Assembly (NCBI GenBank): GCA_013365325.1 | Contig: JABVXV010000249.1 | Coordinates: 1-64,000, forward strand | Reading direction: 5' to 3' | Length of the DNA stretch: 64,000 bases | From: Dipetalonema caudispina | Lineage: Eukaryota; Nematoda; Chromadorea; Rhabditida; Onchocercidae | Shown: positions 51,687-64,000 of the stretch, one piece after another | Numbering within the stretch: the stretch's first letter is position 1 | Layout of the letters: each line of letters opens with the position of its first letter | Program-made: the position numbers and the translations under genes | The notes under the pieces: generated by a model | Database searches by the model: none | Seen by the model: the letters and a program-made list of their open reading frames with translations, nothing else | Told to the model about the DNA's origin: nothing

Positions 51687-51890
51687 GAATAAATCATTTG
51701 AATGATAGTGGATGGCAAACGCTATGAAGGATGTTTCCGACTTTTTTTAATCCCATCCACGGGTGAATGAAAAATGTGATGCATACGAGAAATACGTTCC
51801 ACTTGTTTTTTTTTTCGATTTGGATAATCCGATAATGAATTAGAAGTAGAGATGCTGTGTTGGTGCAATCCAACATGAAACTGTTTCATT

Positions 51891-54800
51891 TTATAAACGT
51901 TTCCGATCTGTAAAATGACTTTTTTCAAGGAGCATATTTGATAGCGAAGATAAATAATACCCGAATCATTGCTTGATGTTATCTTCGTAGATTTGAAGAG
52001 AAGTGTAAGGAAAGTAATATTCTTTCCCGATGCAAAAATTAGTTATTTTTTAAACATACCACGGATCAAACATTCATCCACTTCAATATAATCTACTTTT
52101 TGTTCTTTTTCATTGGTGAAATATTCAGGACGTGTTCTAGCAGAATCTTTATTGAGAATACAGTTCGATTTCGGATATTCATGGAAATGCATTGCTGAAC
52201 GACAAGTGAAACCCAGCATTTCCTACAAACACTTAAATAATCTTCATCTGAGTTTTACAATGAATTGACCTGAAAATTTCATTTCAACTTTCGTCTAATC
52301 TCTCATTATTTATCAACATTTCAAACTGTGTTGGGAGGAATACATGAGATGATTTAGAATCGTATGCGTCATCACGAAACATCATGAAATAGGTTATAGA
52401 AGGATAGGAAATTAATAACTGTATTTTGAAAAGCGAAGTGATCACTATTACTTAGTATTGTTTTCAGTTATTACACAGAAATTAAACTTTGCAAATGATG
52501 CAAAATCTTATCATAATCCCAACGTATAGCTCTATTAAGACATACCAATGACCGTAAACACATTTCGATACAGTAATTATGTGATGGAGCATCGATCACA
52601 GCGGTTGCATGCCCAACAAGTACGTACTGAGGTACACGACTCAAAATTAAGCCACACTTCCTACGAACTATATCTATAAAAAATCTTTTTAGTGCCCGAC
52701 ATGAGTTCTTTACGGATTCAAAATCTAAAATCTGATGTTTTTATCAAACTCGCACATATATGAAATGCTAGCTAATTTCAGTCTCATGAAGCAAAATTTC
52801 TGCAAACCTTATATTTGCATTCTTAGAAGACTTATGAGCATCCACTGCTGATGACCATCAGTCTCACCGACCTAGTAAATGGCAAATTTTTACCGGATAT
52901 ACAGATCTTCTCGAAATAGACCATATTCTTATTTGGAGTGTACTCAGCATTTCCACTTGGAGTAATTGATGTATTGAATAAAATACATTGTTTACTAATT
53001 CGGTTATACTGGGCACTGTGACATTCGATCGGTAAAAGGCTCCCATCACTCAACCGAAAATTGGACTGAAGTGAGAAAATTCTAAAAATCAAGGAAATGA
53101 TCATTGTTCCGGTTCATGTAATTTTATGGCTGTGCAGTTTTCGGGTCATAGACTCGGCCGTATGACGGAAATTACGGAGAATTCGCATGTTTAAAATGAA
53201 AGGAAGAAGTACTACCTTATTTTTCATGCATGTATATATACATACTTCAGGCTTGTGTGTTTGAAATGTTGCTAGGCCTTCAGCAATCAATTGAATACCA
53301 TCGATTGCTTCAATATAAATTGAAAAACCGGATGTACAATCTGCAGGATCATGTTTTGGAATAATATATTTTGAAATTTGCTGTGCAATCTCAAAGTCCT
53401 ACGATAAAATTTTAAAATCACCTAGTACTATAAATAGGTTGATAATCTGTCGTTATAATTAAAGCTACCATTATCTTCTGTTTTTATGACAAAAAGTGTT
53501 GGGTAAATGGAGCGAATGCTATACTTGTTTGCTTTTTATTCTGGGCTTCGTCTTCATCCATCTTGAATGCAATTAAGAAGAAAACATATGATAAGAAGGA
53601 TCATCACCATTTATCGAGAAATGACGGTGAGCATACCTATTACGTTGGAAGCAGCCCGAAAGTCGTGCTGTAGTTTATTTCGGTAAGAATAGTAAGGTGC
53701 TGATGCTTCTAGCTTGGATATACCGATTGTCGAGTTTGTTTTGATCTTCTGAACTAGTAATTTATCATCCAGCACCAGGGACTTTCTACTTTCATTCACC
53801 ATGGTGACACTGTTGTCACCTGGGGCGGTAAATATCGGACCCTTGGAGGTAACGCTTCCATTTGGGTGATATGGTTTCTCCAAATTGCAGCCATCGTTTA
53901 GGAGCAAGAGAAAGCCAATAGCTGGTGCTATGGATGGTACGCATGATTTCGTCCTAAAATATGGCCCAATTTCTGTTTCTTATTGAAAAATATACAGTAA
54001 ATCATTTGATTATGACTGTATTTGTGATAATGATATGCTATTAGCGTAAGAATTCATCTTGATGACAAGAAAGACGATCTATATAATTGATTATAAAGTG
54101 ATAGCGAAATAAACTAACGGGAAATTATTGCTTTCTCTCCTGGTCTCCAGACTTGTAATGCGATGTTCTGAAGATGCACGATATATGAACTATTCATAAT
54201 ATACGGAAATCATTAATTAAAAATGATAAAGAAAAATCAGGAAGCAATCCAATCTGGAAACCTTGACCATCGAAGGTTATGGTTAAATTGGATATCTCCT
54301 CGGAACAATCAACCCCGAATGTATCTTTCTTCGTTGCTGAATTTCTAAGAAATGAAAAATTGAAATTTACCTTTTTGCCATGAATGTTTTTTTTGCAAAG
54401 CAACCGCAATATCATACAATTCGCATTCCGTCCTAAAATTACAATTCACCAGAAAGAACATTTAGTAAGTCACAATTCACGTAGCTATACAGCGTAACTA
54501 GCTTACAATGTCAATTATCAAATTATCCTTTTTAATTCATCCACTAATAAGAAAAAACTACAAATAATGGAGATGACAGGATGTATTGGATTTTTTTTTA
54601 ATGTTTACGTGAGATTCACGGATTATTTATCGACTTCCGAATCATTTTGAATATCCTTCAAGATTGACTTGATAATTAGAAGACTTCAACAATAGCTGAT
54701 AAAAGAAATTGCCAAAAGAACTTCAACGACCCATCACAACATTTATGTTTCATGTAAAGTACTATGAAATGAGAAATAAAAGTCCTGAATTTTCGAAAAA

Positions 54801-55400
54801 AGACCTTATTTTGTTATACTGACATGTTTGGGCGGACATTTGCAAACACAGATCACGACATTGATGCTCGTTGAATAGAATATGTCGTTCGTACGCAGTA
54901 GCACACGTAATTTGCAAATTAGGATATACCTGTATGCATAATTCAGCTTGGTTATCTAAAAAAAAAATAAGAACAATGTCCGTTTTGTTATATTACTTAA
55001 GGTCTTTATTCAACAGCTAATAAAGAGTTATCGTTGTTTCAAATTAAAGTTAAGAAACTTTGGTGAAGTATATGGAAATCAATGAAGTGTTAAGTAGTTT
55101 TCTTAAACTATCAAAGTAAGGGGCAGAAGAAGCGTTTCAAAGAGAACAGTACGAAGAAAGTATTTTGATTAAAAGAAATCGGAAGATCTTTAAGCAAGCT
55201 GGAAAATAATTAGGGAAGAAGAAAATGGTGATTAGGAATGAAAAGTGATGGCAACCATCTTTCACCCACAGAAGTCATTAAATATCAAAAACATTTTTTG
55301 ATTGCTATGAAAGAATGAAATAGGAAATAATCAAAATGATCTTACCAGCAAAAGTGTTGACAATGAGAAATATGAGCAGTAGGAAAAATGAAAGAATCAT
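51891..55400 (-). CDS. Secreted protein with tandem PAN/apple domains
   Basis: Ten-exon model, transcription order, phases closing: 55400-55346, 54955-54805, 54432-54418, 54344-54262, 53927-53644, 53398-53246, 53065-52894, 52673-52546, 52222-52060, 51907-51891; about 406 residues. Residues 1-18 form a signal peptide (M-I-L-S-F-F-L-L-L-I-F). At least three PAN-like units are visible: one near 20-80 (H-Q-C-R-D-L-C, then C-E-L), one ending in C-H-S-A-Q-Y-N-R-I-S-K-Q-C-I-L-F, and the clearest over the exons 52673-52060 (C-I-E-M-C, G-F-T-C-R-S-A, N-C-I-L-N). Family knowledge: PAN folds bind proteins or carbohydrate, and nematode PAN proteins (LET-653, NOAH-1, SRAP-1) act in apical extracellular matrix. 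No ZP domain or membrane anchor is seen. Weak points are the 15-base third exon, the exon 4/5 junction and the 17-base last coding exon. Confidence 0.72.
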
Positions 55401-58175
55401 AATAGAGTGTGGAATAAGGCAATGTATACAAGTGTGGGATCGTGGACTATAATATGTTTTAGGTCAATCTAGGTTTACTCCATTTTCAGGCAGGCACAAA
55501 CTCTTCTTAGCATGCTTGATTGAACATGAAATAGGCCTTCTTTGAGAGTTGTCGAAATTTAGATGAAACTATCACACTTTCGGCGCACAATTTGTTCTTC
55601 TATCACTCTCTTTCGATGGCGCACATATTTCAAAAAGTGGCAATATTGGATGAACCAGATCAGAAGGACTGGTATAAGGAAAGAGTCGAGAGGGGACAGG
55701 CCTAAGAACAAGATAAATGGACCCAAGGATTAAAAGAGAGGTGAAGATGGACCACTGCGCATATGAGTAATGAGTATCGTTTGATTGAAATGTTGTTGTT
55801 ATAAGACCAGTAATTAACATTTAATAAGCTTTCTCCTTCCTGATTGCATCGTCGACAGATAATTTCACTCTTTGACAATCCAAACGTCAAAACAATTTTT
55901 AGAATGGATTTGATACACTTATTGTAAAAGTTAATTGCCTGTACTGGAGGCGGAAAAGTTTTGAGGAAAGAAGCGGGAAGAGAGGAATGTCTAATTCCTC
56001 AAACTTTGAAAATTCAAACTTGTGTTATTAACTTTTTAATGTTATCAGTTCGAATATTCTTTTGATTTTTATAAAAACAATTTTTCATTGATTTGATTTC
56101 ATTTTACAACTTCTTCGTTCACAAATAGGCGTCTTGTTTGTCAGCATATTATTGGTTGGTTAGTAGACTTGATTAACGATATTAATTAGTTAAATAATTG
56201 GATTCTTGTTAACATTGTCTTTGTTTTTTTTTCTAATATTTTTTAGGTTGAAAAAGTAGAAGTTTAACTATCCATCTAAAGTAAGGACCAAATATTCTCT
56301 TATAATTTGTGGGAAGAAGATGAAACCTGGAAAGGTATGAAAATAAAGGTCAACAGCAGAATACTCCTTGAAACAGAACATTTTAGTCAAAACGAAAAAA
56401 TTTGTACTTTTTCGTTCGAAATCGAAAAATAGAAAATTGCACCATCAGGTTCTCGATTTTTAAACAGAAAGCGTTACTATTTCCAAGTAATATCCTTAAA
56501 ATTTTTGACTTGTCTAAAATTTATTCTCCCAGCATTCTTCGAATGCACTATTTCTTCAGAGGTTAAGGAAGAATTGCAGGGAATTCCTTCACTGCCCTTT
56601 TGCGCATCAGAGAACAACATTAACAAATTAATTATCTAAAGTAGATGCTCGCTTGTGAACATTGGATAGCATTAGCTAAGTGGAACAAACATACGTCATT
56701 GCGTATCATTGGACTTTTTCCGTTCTATTCCAAACTTCAGAAAATAACCAACAAAAGAAGTACGAAGGCTACAATTATTATAAGTTAATCCCGTCATGAT
56801 AATGATTACAAAGCAGGTCGGAGAATTTTAAAACTGCCACTGAAGTGAAACGAAGAAAGAACGATCCAAGAAATGAAGAAGATGAGCAGAACTCGATTTC
56901 TTTCTTTCCACTTTCAAGATTTCTGTTATTTTCTCAGTTCAAAAATATTTTTAGACATAAATTACTGCGATAAAAAGATTTCTTCTGCAAACCGAAACAA
57001 GAAAAGTATTTTCAACTCGTCATTTTGATCAACTTTCTTCTCATCAGCAGAAATTCCTTTCATTACTATTCAGTGGAGAATGAATGAAAGTAAATTTCGT
57101 GCAAACCGATTTCATATCACTAATTGATTGATAGACAAAATCGAAGCTAGATAACGCATATGAGCGACTATCAATTATCTTCGAAGTTCCCGAAGATTGC
57201 CATAATTAACGATTTATAGCTCGCATTTTTTAAACCCCATAATTTTTCGGTAAGATGTTTCACTACAGTAAATACATTCCTTTCCATTCTTTAAAAACAG
57301 TTGACAAAAAAGATGGAAGACTTCTCACTTCGTCCATCCCTTCAGATTAAATCCTGTGTTCTGTTTCGATGGATCACCTTTAACTTCATTTATGCCTGCT
57401 TTCTGATCTGGCCTTCAACCTCACATTTTCTGTTCGCTGCACAGATCAAATCTTCTATTCTTTTTTCAATCCGATCTTATCCATACCTTTCTTCGCAATC
57501 CACTTTTAAAAGCATCTTAGGGTCTGAAAAAAATAAACAAAGCTCATTGTAATGAATTGTATTGCTGCCAGTTTTCATCGCTTTTTGTGCATTTCAAAAT
57601 AAGATGAATTTGGCTGTGAAAGTTTAAAAATTTATTTCGAGTTTTATTCAATCAATTGTAACTGAGATACTCCTTCTTTGTTTCATCTCTCAACAATCGT
57701 CTCGGTCGTTGAACTTTCTCTCTTCTCTTTCAAGCTAGTTTTCTGGTTGGTCTATTACTTCAACAAATTATTTACATCGAAGTTCACGTGAACTAAATCT
57801 TAATCATCGTGTATTTCGCTCCATCTGTAACATTTCATGACTTCTCCTTTAATCAGTATTCATTTGCTAATATCTTCGATTTCAGCTGTTTCCTAACCTG
57901 TCAAACTTAATATACTTTAAATCGTGATGTAATGAATGTTTGATTAGGTTTATTATTGTTTTACTATGTTTCCTTACTAAGATAATAGCTGGCGTGCGTG
58001 GCCGTGCTGTCACGTCGTTTTAGAATTAACCGTACAGAAGAATTATTTACTTCGTTCTGCTCTGAAAAGGAGAATATTCACTTTTGACATGGAAGATGAC
58101 ATAATTGTGTCCATATTTTGTCCTTATCGCAAAATCTTCCACAGTCAACCGGCATCCCTTTAAATCATTGTTGGT

Positions 58176-58177
<2 letters not shown>

Positions 58178-58210
<33 letters not shown>

Positions 58211-58240
58211 GACACAGACACACACACACACACAACACAA
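58178..58240. repeat. (CA)n microsatellite, interrupted
   Basis: About 60 bases of CA dinucleotides with ATACAGACACAG-type interruptions. Apparent open frames across it are Thr-His or Cys-Val runs caused by the repeat. Confidence 0.95.
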
Positions 58241-60311
58241 TTTAAACGAAGTTTTGGAGTCTTCTACTCAAATCCTTGGCTAAAATCTAAAAATCAGTTA
58301 AGTCTCCATATGTAATACCCACCTTAATAGGTAAGACAGCGTATGTTTTCCCGTGGAATTACCCTTTGCAGTTGACAAACTACTTGACAATGACCGTTCT
58401 TTTGAAATTTTTTCTCCTTCCTATTCAGCCAAAAAGCCCAACCCATCAAACAATAATCTTCCCATGACCAACTTTGTTGCTCTTACCTTTCTTCACAGCT
58501 ATTATACCTGTAATTTGGTCCATCAGTAACTAAGATGAAATATGTTATGACCACTGGTGCCGCATATTCGTAACACTATTGATATTTGCCATAAGTTAAT
58601 GGATTTCCCAATATTTCTTTCGATGATTATGTGTCACGTTTGACTCGCTCCATACCTGCCCCTAACTTTTCAATATTCATCGCTTAACGTCCTTTATTTC
58701 AGCCACAATTAATGCATTAACCATGAATACCATCAATAATTGGATACAATGATCTATTTTGTTTTTTTCGCCTCTCCTTCGACTAATAGTACCACTTTGT
58801 TATATTGTTGATGAATTGCAGATATTACTGATGGTTAGTGATAATGGGAAGGGAACTTCTGTTGTGATATCAATTTTAGGGAATCGTTGGGACGTTTTAT
58901 TAACAGGCAAATAAGGGGAAAGAAACTTACTAAGAGCAAAAGATTCTTATAGCTAATATTAAATATCACTTCCTGCGTACTACTCTACTCGAATTCTAAA
59001 TTTGTAGTAGGATCGATGCCTCACTATTCATATTCATTTTTTTTTTCCTAACAATCTGTTCATTTCTCATTATGCTTACGTATCTCTTATTATGATTTTT
59101 CCAAAATGCGGGAAAGATGTCAATTCCGGATTCAGGTCCTTTTAACTTGCCTTTTATTTAATAAAATCAGAAACATTTAATAATAGTGAAATCTAATCGA
59201 AAATGTTTACACGATCAGAGGAATATTAAAATTGAAAGTACGTTAAATTTTTTTCTTTTGACTTATTAAAGGCCTTGAGGACAATTTTAGAAGAGAAAGA
59301 GGGAGGAAAAAGGAAACGAAAGAATGGGAGCGAACGGAAATCGTGTATATCAAATGTCAAGAAGGAAGAAAGGTCTCTTGCAACTTCTTATGGAGAAATT
59401 AGAAGAGTGAGGAAACTGGAATCAAATGTCACCCCATACCGTTCCATCAAATCGACGAGAATTTTCCATCTACTGGGATTTTGCCAGATGCTTCCGCCAC
59501 ATCTCTATTCGATATATTTTGGAATTCCCCCTCTCCTTCGAAAACATAACCGTCAAACCTTAAAATGTCTCCTATGTGACCTCTTAGTCCTGGCTAGAAT
59601 ATCCTTTGGTTCTTATCAATTACACTGTTTGGCTCTTTTGACGTTTTCGCCCTTTCAACCGGTTCTCTTATATTTTACCCGTTTTTGTTTCCGCTTCTAT
59701 CGCCAAGAGGATGATCTTTAATTTTAAAAAGACGAAACGATGACCGAAGATGGACAATGCGATCCATCATCCTGCATATCAGTCGGTATTGTTTTCACGT
59801 GAAATTGCAATATCAGTCTTTACGCCTCTCAAAGCTATGAGATGTTGCTCGAAAGATGACATGAAACTCAACAATTATCAGAGAAAGATCAATCGATCTC
59901 ATTTAAATGACTGAAGTATCACTAGATCTAACTAAGTATACCCTGAGGTCACTGCAGGTTGAGAAGGAACAGAGGAAGAGAGGAAGTGTCAATTCAAGTT
60001 AGTTAAACACGAATGAATCTTTTAATCCTTACCTGAACCAAGAAAAAGGAAAGAGAAAGAAGTGACAAAGAGTGAGAGAGAGGGGAAGTCAGATAGAGCC
60101 TGAAAGAAGATGAAAAGTAAACAAGATAGATAATAAATTATGAGACGATAGGGAAAAGAGAGGAAAATGGATCTGGACGATACGCCACATGTCGCTTTTT
60201 TTAAAAATGCTGTTCGAAAGTACTATGTTAATTTATGATCGATAATGTAAATTCTTCCTTCTCCCCTCTTCTCTCTCTTGTCCCCTCTCTCTTAATGGCA
60301 AGGATAAATAT

Positions 60312-60336
60312 CGAGAGAGAGAGAGAGAGAGAGAGG
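60312..60336. repeat. (GA)n microsatellite
   Basis: About twelve GA units, preceded by a CT-rich stretch at 60255-60295, so the two could pair as a loose inverted repeat. Confidence 0.9.
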
Positions 60337-60869
60337 GATGATGGCAGAGCACATAAACAAATTTTGATAGGGCCTGACGTCTTTGTTAGCAACCATCACG
60401 ACGTTCCATAATGCGAAACATAGAAAGGGAAAAGTTTTTGTGGGAACAAAAAAAAGGATGATTGGTATCGTTTTCAACATTTCGAAAGATGTTTGTGTGT
60501 ATGTCTTCCTCGGTCGATCGAGTGATTTATGGTACATTTCGGGGAGAGGCTACTAAGATGTTTGCTTCCTTGCAAGTGCAGGTGCAGCTGCGGGTAAGTG
60601 TAAGTGTAGGTGTACAGTTAGTAACTGCATGCATGTCGCATTAAATCGGACATCACTATCACAGGGAGAAGGAGGAGAAGGGTATAGTGTTCGCTGTGTT
60701 CATTTGGGTAACCATTAATGATTCCGATCGTTGTTGCGTAGCACACGTGGCATTGGTACATTAACACGGTTTGCTTAGGGTACGAGATGTGGTTATACTC
60801 CGACAGCCAGCATCGGCCTTCATACTCCCACAACTCTCAACGGATCGAAATTCGACCACTATGAGTCAT

Positions 60870-60920
60870 CACTTTACACATACAGACACAGAGATACACA
60901 TACACACACACACACACAAG
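60870..60920. repeat. (CA)n microsatellite, interrupted
   Basis: CA-rich run with ACACAGAG and ATACACAT interruptions ending in nine uninterrupted CA units. Confidence 0.9.
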
Positions 60921-61358
60921 GCATACAGGAATTGTTTTACTTGCAAAGGGGAAAACAGGGAGAGAGGAAGATGACGCGTACGATGAGCATTACTCGCCGA
61001 CATTTTGGCTCCGATGGAATGGCGGTGGAATTTCGTCCCTTTATTTCAATTTTGAACAGTAGGCTGTCATTGATGATCATGGAAACCTAGTTAAGATATC
61101 TGATGGTTTTATATCCATCGATGTCATGTGTTGTATAATTTATGATGATTGAGTTAAACATCTCTGAGAGTATGTTATATGGAAATTCGGGAATCATTAC
61201 AATTTGTCATGTGGTACAAACAGAGTACACACTTCTCTCTCTCTCTCTTTCTTCCTTTCCTAAATAGTACAAATGGTTGTGTGTGAAATCTTGAATGATG
61301 TGATGACACGGGTGTGATTTGGGAGTTAGAAATATCTCAGAATGCTTGTTGATATGTA

Positions 61359-61390
61359 TATGAAGTGATGAGATGATGATGATGATATAT
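61359..61390. repeat. Short (GATGAT)n / AT array
   Basis: Several GAT units run into a short TA-rich stretch within the gene-poor region. Confidence 0.6.
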
Positions 61391-63879
61391 ATTTGTATGC
61401 ATATATGGTGATGAACCTTTAGATGTAAAGGCGGGGGAGTTACTTCGGGGAACGTAACCGTTGTATATCTCATCCCATTGATGGAGTAAGGAAGGGTGAG
61501 AGAGAGAGGGATAGCCCTGTTTCCTTTCTTCAATACATCTCCCATCTCTGCACTCCAACTGCAAATTTTACATATGTATCGATGACGTCATAGCGCACTT
61601 AAAATTTCATGTACATAAGAAGAAGAGAGGAAGAGGTTGATGACGGGTAGTAAGAGCCGGTAAGACGCCCGCTGGATATTCTCACTTTAGAGTGGATTTC
61701 AAATCCTTTCAAAGAAAATGGCTTCTGTTATTCCGAAGTGATTACTTGTCTAGTAATGTTTTCTGTCCTGTCCTTCTCTTGTCCCTGTCACCCTGTCATA
61801 GCCTATAACTTATTCATTTCAGCAATTCCCACAACTACAGGTAGCACAACACTTCTACATCTCTCATTCCCATTGCATCGAAAAGGAAACACGGTGAGAG
61901 TATCGCCAACTCCTTCTGTTTCCCACCCACGCACCCTTTCTGCAAATCATTTTCAACCTTTCCCGAACATAACACTTGTAAGCTTTCTGAAGTTACTCCG
62001 ATGTTTTTGCACACATACACAAATTTGTTGCTCTTTTATTCCCGCTCTCAAAGCATCGTCGATTGAACCATCATCAGGTCGCCGCTGCTTTTACCTTTTT
62101 GCCAAACCCTTGCCATCGTCGTTGTAGTGGTGGATGATGAGTTTTTTGACACTGTTCTGTTCACCTTCATTCAACATAGCGTTCAGGAATCACACTCTTC
62201 CTCTTACCTCTTTATTTAAATATATATGGCCAAGGGATAAGAGATGGTTTCTTATAATATATATGTATGTCATGTCATGTCGTCCTTTTGTCTGATATGA
62301 CATGATGTGAATTGTTGACGTCTACTTTATCAAATGTTTTACCTTTTAATTTAAAATTATTGATGAATGATTTTGAGTATTATGCGATGAATTGGACGCT
62401 CCACCGTGCCTTTCTTTACGATGGATGATATCTTTACTTAGAGTAAGTTAGAATAAACAACGAATCCGTCGGATAAATCAAGCATTGCTACAGAAGAGAT
62501 TTGCTTGAATCGTATGCTACATTGATAATAACAGCGGTGATACTTTTCATTTATGCTCATCTTTAATTATCACAATGGAGGATGATGCTTTTTAAATTAT
62601 TTCTTTCACTCACCATTCTAAACTTCCAGTCTTAGATCTAATTCTTACCACAGTTTGTTGTTTGCTTGCCCCTCACCACAATTTCTCTCTGTCCCTTTTA
62701 TCGTCTATCTCATTTCTTTCTCCTTTTCAACTATCATCCTACTACAACGGGATGTCATTATGGTATTTGATAATGCCAGAAGAATGAAAAAGATAGGAAA
62801 ACATGATATGACTTGGTATGACATACATATATACATACCATTGTTTACTGAGGTCATCGAATAAAGGTCAACAAGTCATTAGAAGGTCAAGAGTTGGTGT
62901 ATAATGAATGAGAGAAGGTCAGTCTCTTTCCTGATATTGTTTTGGGAAGGTAGCGGAAAATATGATTGTTTATAGGAAGAAGAGAGAGATGGCCAATAGT
63001 ATCCTACTCTATTGCCATTGTTATCATATTGGATAAGCATGGTTACATTATTGTAAACAACGACTGTCCTATCATTACTTTGCTTCTGTTTCCTGTAATT
63101 TTACAACAACTAGTAGGAGAATCGGTGATTTTGTCAAAGAGGTCATTGATTGTTTGTCTATGTTCACTTTGACCTTGTCTACCATGTTGAAGGATTTCCA
63201 ATAATGTTTGTATATTTATTGTAGCTTGTTCTATCATACTTTTTGATGATAATACGTTTACATGCCGAAACCTTCTGTTTCAAGGGAGATTTACCTTGTC
63301 TGTTGTTCTTATTTTTCACATTTTGCTTTACCAATCATCATTATGTTAAACCGATTTGTTGGTGAGCACAAATTGAAAGGATATCCTTCACACTTCTTTT
63401 CCATTGGTGGTAATATATGCCTGTGCGACAGCATAACCTTCGATCGTGGGTCTTCTCAATCTTCATTACCTTTCCTGTCTGTTTGATGAATATTGAAATA
63501 ATATGTGCTGTAGGATATGTTTCACCTTTATAGCTGTTTTTCATTGCCAAATGAAATGAGCACATTGCAGTAAAATTTAAGGATGGTCCGAAACGGTGAC
63601 TGAAGGATAGAAAATTTGAAAGGAGTGGTGGGATGAAGTTAATTGATGTTCATTGTTTGTTCACACTTCGGAAATTACTCCCGACAGTTGGAATCATCGT
63701 ATAAGTTGGAGGATATTTGTATTATGTTTTGATTACGTTTTAAGGATTTTAAGCTTCTTTTGAAATCTTTTCTTGTATTCTCTTTAGTTGTGAAAACTCA
63801 TCATTGTTCTTAATACCTTTCAATGCCACTTATGATTAAAATGATCAGTAATTCATTTTCGGTGTTTATTATTGACTAG

Positions 63880-63932
63880 GTGCTATTGGTAAAATTAAAT
63901 CAAGAGATTTGGCTTAGTGAAGTCAACATCAG
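63880..63932 (+). CDS. Possible exon of an unidentified gene continuing past the right edge
   Basis: A 53-base stretch bounded by a plausible acceptor (TTGACTAG) and donor (AG|GTAGG) is open in one frame and reads V-L-L-V-K-L-N-Q-E-I-W-L-S-E-V-N-I. The composition is protein-like, but no family is recognised and no partner exon lies within the window. It may be chance. Confidence 0.2.
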
Positions 63933-64000
63933 GTAGGAATCACTCCAATTAATCATCTGAAAAAGGAGGTATTGTACTGTTTTGGTTTCCGGAAAAGGAA

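Larger units (their letters stand above)
47151..51890. other. Intergenic region between convergent channel and PAN-protein genes
   Basis: About 4.7 kb between two convergent genes. It contains a poly(T) tract near 47453-47474, a 42-base tandem duplication with hairpin at 47549-47653 and a GTGAY pentamer array at 50563-50624. Open frames at 49291-49506, 49749-49949 and 50619-50885 have no recognisable domain. The minus-strand frame at 51694-51928 overlaps the end of the PAN gene and is probably its 3' UTR. Confidence 0.55.
55401..64000. other. Gene-poor, microsatellite-rich region
   Basis: About 8.6 kb with no exon chain on either strand. From about 57300 rightward the plus strand has long pyrimidine-rich stretches alternating with GA-rich ones, and carries (CA)n, (GA)n and (GATGAT)n arrays. 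The longest open frames (59275-59721 and 61738-62127, both +) are Ser/Lys or Ser/Pro-biased, without a domain, signal peptide or splice context. The left end should contain the promoter of the PAN-domain gene. Confidence 0.55.

Noticed and set aside
58047..58315. Thr-His and Cys-Val repeat proteins on both strands
   Set aside because: They are translations of the (CA)n microsatellite.
59275..59721. 148-codon open frame on the plus strand
   Set aside because: It begins without an ATG, is Lys/Arg/Glu-rich then hydrophobic without a domain, and lies in low-complexity purine/pyrimidine DNA. A chance frame is the simplest explanation.
61738..62127. 129-codon plus-strand frame rich in Ser, Pro, Cys and His
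   Set aside because: Composition follows the pyrimidine-rich strand. There is no signal peptide, domain or splice context.
1..64000. CRISPR arrays, bacterial operons, endosymbiont insertions, integrated viruses, tRNA genes
   Set aside because: I looked for regularly spaced repeats, Shine-Dalgarno-led gene runs, polymerase or capsid motifs and tRNA B-box sequences, and saw none that held up by eye. tRNAscan and a search against endosymbiont genomes would be decisive.

Overview
The window reads as nuclear DNA of a nematode, most likely a spirurid (clade III, filaria-like) species. It is AT-rich, every convincing gene is split into short exons by GT-AG introns of roughly 70 to 1,500 bases, and the gene set is typically nematode: a TRA-3/calpain-5 protease, a CYN-10 type cyclophilin, a Shaw-type potassium channel, DNase II and a PAN-domain secreted protein. 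The species assignment is inference. I see no viral, bacterial, CRISPR or intact transposon sequence and no tRNA or rRNA gene.

Layout, left to right. Bases 1-105 (-): first exon of what looks like an ELO-family fatty acid elongase, running off the edge. 2679-5012 (+): a complete DNase II-family acid nuclease, 7 exons. 7350-15188 (-): a large single-pass membrane protein with a novel-looking N-terminal ectodomain, one thrombospondin type 1 repeat and a CUB-like domain. 19835-26617 (-): a complete TRA-3/calpain-5 gene, 11 exons, 634 codons. 28999-31046 (-): an atypical dual-specificity phosphatase. 32893-34083 (+): cyclophilin CYN-10/PPIL3, overlapped at its 3' end by 34034-35408 (+), a RsfS/MALSU1 mitochondrial ribosome assembly factor. 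42609-47150 (+): a Kv3/Shaw potassium channel, 9 exons. 51891-55400 (-): a secreted PAN/apple-domain protein. 55401-64000: a gene desert rich in microsatellites, with one weak exon candidate at its right end.

The genes do not form one pathway. The one clear local relationship is the cyn-10/MALSU1 pair on the same strand, whose reading frames appear to overlap by 50 bases so that the second protein's mitochondrial presequence is encoded partly inside the cyclophilin's last exon. All exon boundaries given were deduced by hand from reading frame, intron phase and GT-AG signals, and the phases close consistently in every multi-exon model. They have not been checked against transcripts.
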